DNA from: Fagopyrum homotropicum
Lineage: Eukaryota; Streptophyta; Magnoliopsida; Caryophyllales; Polygonaceae
NCBI GenBank assembly: GCA_033239125.1
Contig: BSWB01000001.1
Span: 2,430,501-2,494,500, forward strand
Length of the DNA: 64,000 nucleotides
Direction: 5' to 3'
Shown here piece after piece: positions 56,641 through 64,000 of this stretch. Under the pieces are notes generated by a model. That model had not been told where the DNA came from and did no database searches. It saw only the letters and a program-made list of their open reading frames with translations. Within the stretch, counting starts at the first letter, position 1; the number at the start of each line of letters is the position of its first letter. The translations under genes were made by a program, and so were the position numbers.

Positions 56641-59600
56641 TTGTCCACCATGTTTGACAAAACTATTAAATGATAGGTTTGGGAGATTATAAAATATATA
56701 TTTATAATTTTACCCCTAAACATATATAATTATTTTATTTTTTTGGGTAAATTCCTCAAAATATACACAAATTTATTTACTTTTACGAACACCTATTAGA
56801 TTTTTATTTGATTACATATTTTACAAAATCTTTTAAAATTCTACACAAAAAACGATATGCAAAAAGATTTAGCTATTCAAAAAGTTCTTATTTCGTCTAA
56901 ATTATTTGACGAATAGCTATATAAAGTAACAATGAGTTTCAAAGTTGTTAAGTATTCGAAAATATAATTGAAATTTTGCTCGAGTCATTGACACAGAATT
57001 TGGATAGCTTTTATTAGTTTTATGTTACTATTATAAAAGAAAATAAATAAAAAAATATTCCAGTTTTTAAAGTTTCCCAAATACCTCAACCTTTAAACAC
57101 AAAAAAACTACTTTTATCAAATATTAAAATGGGTCAAGTATATAGGTCGACTTGGATGAAATATTATGGTTCGGTCCGGATCAGTTGTACCAACTTCTAT
57201 AACTTTTTTGGGTCCTATAAAATTTTGACTGACTAGTCCAATTTAGACCGGACCGAAATATTCTGTTTAAGTACGATCCAACAAAAACATTTCGGTTCAT
57301 ATCCGGCCTAAAATTCCGGATCTAAATCTGAACAAGTCCTAGCGGTATTAACCCATATAATCATATTTGTCGAAATAAGAGTAAAAAAAGATTTGAAATT
57401 TAAAAATCCTCTTACAATAGGAAAACAGGGCCCTAATGTGAACATAGGGTCCATGGACCATTTTAGGGGGATGGCACATGCACGTGCTATGCTTCCTCAC
57501 ATGTTGAATCTCTCATAGAGGTCCAAAAGTTAGTGAAATAGAATCAAATGCATTCAACCAATAATTTTTATTTTAAGTACATATTTTGTTACAAGATTGA
57601 AGCTTTAGGGGTACTCTATGGTAATATTTAGGGGAGCAAAATAAATTATATAATTCGAGTTTCCAAGATTATTTCGATTTGTTGATGCTAATTTCGTGAT
57701 CTTTGAATTCTAGGGTAATTACTATGCGAATTTTGGGCAATGACATAGTTTGTGTTTCTTGAGAATGCCTCCGGTGTCTATAAATTTGATCCACTTGAGA
57801 TTTGTATGTGTATGTCGAATTTTGATACCAATCCGATTTAGGTAACTAGATTTACTAAATATATCAAAATGTCTTGTGGTTTATTATTAGATTCAAGTTC
57901 TAAATTGAGAACTAGACGGAAACGAAAGGATATGAGATGGAACATACACGAAACGAGTTTTGTCAAATTCAACTTTGATGTCATAAAAGTTAATAAGGGA
58001 ATGTCAACATGTAATTAATCATCCGCGAGGAGCATTCGAGGTTCTAAAAAATAATTCGGGAAATGCCTAAAATTCTGATCTTTGAAATAAAAGCTTTTAG
58101 CCTCTTAATTGACCTCACTGAGCATAAAGAATTGGAGTTTTGAAATTTTGAAATTGAGGGAGGCTGCCTCAAGCTCATCAATTGCATTGAAGCCTTCTTT
58201 GTAGGCAAAAATACTCACCGGAGATATATGACTAACATCCATTCGTTCCAAGAAGTTCGGAACAATCATATCTTTTGGGAAATCAACATTATGAACGACA
58301 CTCTAGCCATGATAGGACACAACTCTAAAAGTTTGTTGACCGATTCTCATCATCGTATCGAAGAGCTCATTCGGAATGACAAGCTCAAACAGCCAATGTA
58401 AAGTGCTCCCCACGGTTGGAGATTGTTCTACACATTGTTTTTTTAGCCGCTTTTTATTTATACAAAACATAAAGTGAAAATTGAAGGAGTTGACACTCAT
58501 TCTTAGTTTCGTGTAGTGTATGTCCTCCTCTATTATTTTTTAACTAATTATCCCCTTTAGCCTTACATTATTGTATACAATTTCGATTGTAAATTATTGT
58601 AATTTCCCCCATAAAATACAAATATTTTAACACAAGAGACTATTACCCACATCACTCAAAAATAAAAACAAAAATCATTTTTTTCTCTAGAAAAAAAAAT
58701 GTACACATAGATTGACACTTTAAACACTTATATCAACACTTGATTACACATTTCCGAATGCTTAAAATCTCCATCAAAACTAATCAAAGTACTAATTACG
58801 TGCTATTATAAAGAACTCATAGCTAGCTTAATCAACAAGTATAGTATTTTCGTAGTTTGATGTAGGGCCAATTTGGAGAAGTAAGATTACAGAGACGAAG
58901 ATGAGGATGAAGATAATTATTTAGATGACGACTTAAGAGAATGAAATCGTTTAAGAGGATGAATATGAATATAAGTGAAATTTTCATAATCTAATTCTTA
59001 TAATCAAAGTTTTGCAGAATTACAAAATTTTCATAATCTAATTCTCTTAATCTCCATAATCTAACTCCTTTAATCTCCTTAACAAACGAGATTACGAGAA
59101 TTATTTCTTCCTTTTAATTCTCATACTAGAAATTGAAATCCTCAAACTACATTCAAATTAATAATATAAGAACATTACAGTTGTCATTAGCTACATTGGT
59201 ACAACTTGGACCATTCATATTGTAGCTCATGATATCTAGATATACCAATCAAAACTCCTTTTGTTATGATAAGTACATACATGCCAAATATATAAGTGAA
59301 GAACTAAGATCTTACCACAAACATACAACATTCCAATAGGATACCTATAAAGTTGGAATCATACGAAATATTAGATGCCAAAACATGTTGTCACAGCCAA
59401 CAAATTGTACCAAGTTATTGCTAGTACAAACATAACATCCTTAGTAATTCATTGTTGTGTTTGAAAACGACGCATATTAAAAACTAGTAACGATCGGTAT
59501 TAGGGTTGTGTAACTTTTGACCCGACTGAAAAATATAGTCCGGTTCGGTTTTGCATTGTTACATCATACCCGATCCGATTTTGGGCTGAATATTCCGTTT

Positions 59601-59827
59601 AAGTTCGGTTTCAGACCGTTTTTTTCCCTCTTCATTAATTTTATTTAAAAATCAACTAATTAATGTCTGAGTTTGGACCGGACCGTAATAAACTCACATA
59701 GTATTTTTAAAAAAAAAGAACAACTAAAATGGGTCATTAGGTTCCGAACCGCAGATAAGAACGTATTTGAACATATCTGGTCCTTTTTTTTTGCTATTGG
59801 ATATATTCCCCGCCCTTTCTTCCTTAA
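56641..59827. other. AT-rich intergenic DNA with MITE-like palindromes and a decayed coding remnant
   Basis: 57140-57345 holds GGTCCGGA/TCCGGACC-type words in both orientations (hAT-like foldback, ends unresolved). 58130-58500 on the minus strand reads like a broken protein (see the next entry). A further palindromic block with CCGGTTCGG words lies at 59510-59780. The rest shows nothing. Confidence 0.5.
58130..58500 (-). pseudogene. unassigned degenerate coding remnant
   Basis: The minus-strand frame gives LHWLFELVIPNELFDTMMRI, RVVSYHG, a stop, then VVHNVDFPKDMIVPNFLERM and YKEGFNAIDELEAASLNFKI without further breaks. The amino-acid composition is protein-like, unlike the surrounding chance frames. 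I do not recognise the family. Confidence 0.35.
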
Positions 59828-60405
59828 TCTTTTCTAATATGTATATAAGGAGAAACACTTAATTCCACGTGTCTAACTATGAGAACTCTAACTGCCACGT
59901 GTCATTTTCACAATTAACAACAACTCTAAAAATCTTAATTAAATTTCTTAAATCTTAAGCCTTATCTTATCATAAATCATAAATTTTTAATCTTTAAATT
60001 TAGTAATTTCAATAAAATTGTTAAAATTAAAAAAGAATTACTAAACATTTGGGTTCCGTTTAAACAATATTACAATTAATTAGTCAACAATTACAAAAGC
60101 TATTTAAAAGATAATACTCTAAAATTTGCTTCCACCTACTCATGTTTCACCTCAACCCACAATCTTTTTTAAAACTTTTCATTATGTAATTTAAATATAT
60201 ATTTTTTAATTGCTGATATAAATTGGTAATTTCGAAAAAAATGTAAGTTTTCTACTAAGTTGATTTTATCACATTATGTTTATTAAATTTTTTATTAAAC
60301 TTATAGGACATAAATCATATTAAACTCTAATAAAATAATTTTATATTTATAAATATATAATAGATATTAAATCATATCCCGTACATAGCATGGGTAATAC
60401 ACTAA
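59828..60405 (+). mobile_element. non-autonomous Helitron
   Basis: Starts TCTTTTCTAATATGTATATA after a host A and ends with the hairpin CCCGTACATAGCATGGG, then TAATACACTAA before a host T. 578 bp, AT-rich, with no protein. The CTAA end fits the CTRR rule. Confidence 0.75.
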
Positions 60406-60699
60406 TATATCTTATATAGAGAAAGATTTTGTTACGAGCAATCCTTTCGGTACAAGTTTACTAAAAATACCATTTAAATTTTAACTAATTAGCATTAGAA
60501 AAGGTTTTGTTACAATCGATCCTTTTGGTTATTTATAAAATTAATTGTTCATATCAAATCACATAGTTGTGTAACGTTTGTGTATTTTTGAACATAACCT
60601 TAATTACCATCGTTAAAGAAAACGTTTTATCAAACTTATAAATTATCTTTTATAAAATTTTCATCGTGTTCAACTTTAAACGACTTTGGTTGACTTTGA

Positions 60700-60870
60700 C
60701 TTTTCCGAACCTTGTATATATAGTTGGTGAACTACTCTTCCACTTGTCAATTAATTTTAGATGAAACCTCGCTTTATTTGTGTATTGGACTTGGAACTAG
60801 CATACATGCGCACTAATATTCACATAACCTCCGCTCTACGATCTATCCGTATCGGATTTTGACAGATCTG
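60700..60870 (+). mobile_element. TRIM LTR remnant
   Basis: TTGTATATATAGTTGGTGAAC, AATTTTAGATGAAACCTCG, TATTGGACTTGG, CATGCGCACTAATATTC, CCGTATCGGATTTTGACA follows the LTR of the TRIM at 24.5-24.9 kb with many changes. The primer site is missing. Confidence 0.6.
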
Positions 60871-61156
60871 TACATCCGTATAAGAAGAAATAAATCATAC
60901 CTAAACCCTATCCCCTTATCTAACACTTGTATATGTTTGTTTTTAAGTGAAACATGAAGTATAAGAGAATGAAGTGGTCCCTCTGAAATTTTGAGATAGA
61001 ACGAAAGCGATCGAGGTGCTGCATGCTAATACAAATGCACAAGCACATGCATGAAACCAATATGGTACTCACCCCTCTCTTGCTTTTTTGGATCTCATCG
61101 GTACATGCATTCCATTTACCAATTCATTCGTATCTTCCTTCTATACCTTATAATAA
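60871..61156. other. intergenic DNA, nothing recognised
   Basis: No gene or repeat seen in this short stretch. Confidence 0.6.
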
Positions 61157-61441
61157 CGCCCGTTTAGCTCTAACTCCGGAAACGGAATGAAAACGAATTT
61201 AGTCCATATGTATATCCTTATTCATGAAATTTTATGGAATCATTCCTTGTGGTTTCATGAAAAATGCACTTGCTTCGCCACATTTTGTTTCCCTATAGGG
61301 TATCAAGAGTAATCAAATTTTACTCCTATTACTTTAAATCACAAGGAATAATTTCAAAAACTTTCATGAATAAAGGTATACGTATGTAATAGATTCGTTT
61401 TTATTCCGTTTCCGATTTCTGAGTTAAAACCAAACGGACCC
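61157..61441. mobile_element. PIF/Harbinger-like MITE (GGGCCCGTTTGG family), copy 4
   Basis: 285 bp, with the same inner blocks as copies 1-3 (ATGTATATCCTTATTCATGAAA, GGAATCATTCC) and ends CGCCCGTTTAGCTC / AACCAAACGGACCC. Flanked by TAA at 61154-61156 and 61442-61444. Confidence 0.85.
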
Positions 61442-62459
61442 TAAATTTTGTGCTAAAAGAATAGATAGTGATTCTTCTAATATTAATAGAGAACTTTGAA
61501 GGGGTTTGTTGTGAAATTTTGGATTGTAGAGAAAACTATGTGCCTTTTCTTTTTTTTTTTGGTAATTTATATGTAATATAATATCGATTTCTTCTACAAT
61601 TTTTTCAAAATAAAATAAATATTTGTGTCCATTTGTCATATTTTTTAGTTATAAAGGTAGAATTTTGTATTTATGATTATTTTTTTGTTAACACTTACCA
61701 AAAAAAAATTATTTTTTTGTTAACATAAAACAATGATTAATTAGACATACCTTCTAAAAGTAGTTCAACTTAAAACACCCTTACAAATTAGAACACGAAA
61801 TTGAAGATTGTTAGAAAAATTGGTGATGAGGGTTCAAGTGTTTCTAATGGGTCAAACAATCAACAATACAAATCAATTCCCGTAAATACATGCATAATCC
61901 GAACTTCGTAAAAACGAAATCTATCAAGAGTCTGATATAATCGTCTCGACCTCGTACATACAATTTTGAAGATCTTAAACTTCTTTGTGAAATGCATACT
62001 GTCACCCTCGATTTCAATCTTTTTATTTTTCGATATAGGCATTTGCTTCGGACTTTATTACCGAATTTAAATTTTTTATTTTAATTATATGAAGAAAATA
62101 TGGCTGAATTTGCAATGTAGGCCTTTTACAATGTAGAGTTTGGATTTAGGGCCTCTCAATTATTCATTTAGAAAATGGGCTCCTATATACTAGATGAAAT
62201 CAGAAAAAGTATAATAAAATGATAGTCATTGATTTGATTGGTGACAATGTTGATGGACATTTTACAAGGAATTTGTGCCAAATAAATGCAACTCTTTTTC
62301 TTCCCTATTTATAAACTCATGTCCCTTCTTCTTCCCTTCAAATGCAGGTCCTTTCTTCTTCCATAGATCAAATTCTTCCAAACGCAGGTCCTTTCTTCTT
62401 CCCTTCACCGAAATCTGGAAGCAATCCCCTGTTCTATTTTTGGGTAAGCAGCAACGTTT
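61442..62459. other. AT-rich intergenic DNA, nothing recognised
   Basis: Short chance frames only. From about 62280 the sequence becomes CT-rich, with a duplicated GCAGGTCCTTTCTTCTTCC (62346 and 62382). Confidence 0.5.
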
Positions 62460-63080
62460 GTTTTTGGGTAAGCAATATCCAAAACTGCATACCCAAACTG
62501 CACACGTATATAGTCAATAAGCAATACAAAAAAATGCATATCAATAATCACTCAATAAGCAATACCCAAAAATGCATACCAAAAAATGCATATCCAAAAA
62601 TATGCATACCCAAAAGTATGCATGTCAATCACTCAATAAGCAATATTCAAAATTGCACACATATATACTCAAAAATACATACCCAAACTGAACCCACATA
62701 CTTAATAAGCAATACTCAAAAAATACATATCAATCCCTCAATAAGCAATACCTAAAAAATGCATACCCAAAAAAATGCATATCAATCACTCAATAAGCAA
62801 ATACCCAAAACTGCACACACATATACTCAAAAATGCATACCCAAACTGCACACACATATACTCAATAATCAATACCAAAAAAAACTTATCTTCAATAACA
62901 AATACATACCCCAAACAACAAAAGCTTATCTTCAATGATGCATACCCAAAATGCACACACATAGACTCAATTTAAAACAATACCAAAAAAATGCAAACAT
63001 TAAGTAATCAATCTCTTTCATAATACATACTCAAACCGCACACACAAAATCAAACACATACCCAATACTACTTACTAAAG
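62460..63080 (+). repeat. degenerate repeat block of CATACCCAAA...CACACATATACTCAATAAGC units
   Basis: Words CATACCCAAAA, TGCACACACATATACTCA and CAATAAGCAATACC recur many times with variable spacing over about 620 bp. The unit is roughly 40 bp with many deletions. No coding meaning. Confidence 0.85.
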
Positions 63081-63139
63081 CGAATCAAATGAATACCAAA
63101 AATCTAGTAAAAATAGCTTACCCAAAAAATACGGATTTG

Positions 63140-63560
63140 GTTCCCGGCAATGACGGAGCATACAACGGTGAGAGAGAGGAGGGTTGGTGACGGAATGACG
63201 ATTAGACAGCAGCGCTGGCGCCGGAAACCAGTGGCGTAGCCCCTCCTCGTGTCAACCTTGACGGCAAAACCCTAGATCTCTCGCTTGCCCTTCTCCCGCT
63301 CGAAGGAAACCCTAGATCTCTCGCTCACCTTTCGGTGTCGGCTTGGTGGCCAAATGTCCTGGCGGCGAAACAGTGCTCCCTGTCGTTGAAATTCCGACGG
63401 ATCTCCGTTTCATTCTCTATTTCTCCTTCTACTCTTTCGTTCCTTTCTAGATCTATTTTCTCTCTCTTTACCAAGAGAATGAATGTTTTCTCTTTCTTCT
63501 CTGCAAATAATACCAACAATCATTTAATATTTAATTTTTTTGACAGCCCATCCATCCATC
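63140..63560 (+). other. gene-leader-like sequence without a supported gene
   Basis: GC-richer DNA with the direct repeat AACCCTAGATCTCTCGCT (63272 and 63310) and CT-rich tracts, like a plant 5' UTR and first exon. No splice-linked coding frame could be followed. It could be a captured or decayed promoter fragment next to the repeat block. Confidence 0.4.
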
Positions 63561-63980
63561 TTTTCTTGGGAGGCCCACAAATACATCTATTAATTTTTTT
63601 GCAGGCCTAAATTATACTAGAAACCCACTTTGCCAAAGTAAAATTTTAGGAACCCTATTTCCCTCATTTAGTCAGAAAATATGGTTATTTTTTTTTTTTT
63701 TTTGTATTTATAGGTTTGTTTTAGTTGAGATTGAGAGAGGGTCCCACTCTCTCCTTTCCACTCAAAGAAATTTGCCTTTCTCTCTCTTCTCCCCGCGCTT
63801 TACGTTCTTCTGCTGCTGCCAAAGTACTCCTAAATCTTATCTGATGTCTCTTGTGATCAAATGCGGAGAATCTAGCCCTGATTCCATCTAAATCCTTTCA
63901 CGGTATTATCTCTATCGATCGGTTGCTTCCACTTTGATTGTGATTCACGAACTTGATCTCTGCGTTCTTTTGTCTCTTTG

Positions 63981-64000
63981 ATGGCGACGGGGTTTTGGAA
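63981..64000 (+). CDS. possible start of a further gene (cut by window end)
   Basis: ATGGCGACGGGG opens MATGFW at the very end of the window. It is preceded from about 63740 by a CT-rich leader (CACTCTCTCCTTTCC, TTTCTCTCTCTTCTCCCC) and possible leader-intron signals near 63903. The ATG context (TTTGATGGC) is good for plants. Product unknown. Confidence 0.4.

Overview
This is nuclear DNA from a flowering plant, most likely a eudicot. The genes have many short exons with GT-AG introns, the intergenic DNA is AT-rich, and plant-type MITEs, Helitrons, TRIM elements and a solo LTR are packed between conserved plant genes. I could not fix the plant family from the sequence alone.

Layout. 1-2.6 kb: the 5' part of a minus-strand tRNA adenosine deaminase gene (TAD2/ADAT2 type), cut by the window edge, with an intact tRNA-Trp(CCA) gene starting about 60 bp from its probable leader. 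4.9-6.7 kb: a complete five-exon REM-type transcription factor with three B3 domains. 8.9-12.5 kb: a complete three-exon ZIP metal transporter on the minus strand, with a perfect zinc-deficiency-type palindrome 1.6 kb upstream. 13-26 kb: a decayed duplication zone holding broken ZIP pieces, a deleted REM copy and a duplicated intergenic segment, all riddled with nested transposons. 26.5-32.1 kb: a 14-exon dolichol kinase (EVAN/SEC59 type). 34.1-39.0 kb: an 11-exon ABCG3-type half transporter with unusual ATPase motifs. 39-48.8 kb: transposon-rich DNA, including a gene-capturing element carrying a receptor-kinase fragment and a 1.7-kb solo LTR. 49.7-55.7 kb: a seven-exon SEN1/UPF1-like helicase. 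55.7-63.9 kb: mostly unassigned AT-rich DNA with a Helitron, a MITE and a degenerate repeat block. The last 20 bases may start another gene.

The genes do not form a pathway; they are independent housekeeping or regulatory loci. The most unusual content is a family of non-autonomous elements (19.6-21.7 kb, 22.2-22.4 kb, 42.7-44.5 kb). The two long members share termini and a minisatellite with a TCTGGTATGA core, and each carries a different host-gene fragment (a PPR gene in one, an IMK2/3-like receptor kinase in the other). One of them sits inside a hAT element with an exact 8-bp target duplication, which in turn sits inside the intron of a dead ZIP copy. All exon maps were read by eye from splice signals, frame continuity and remembered protein families; no alignment was run.
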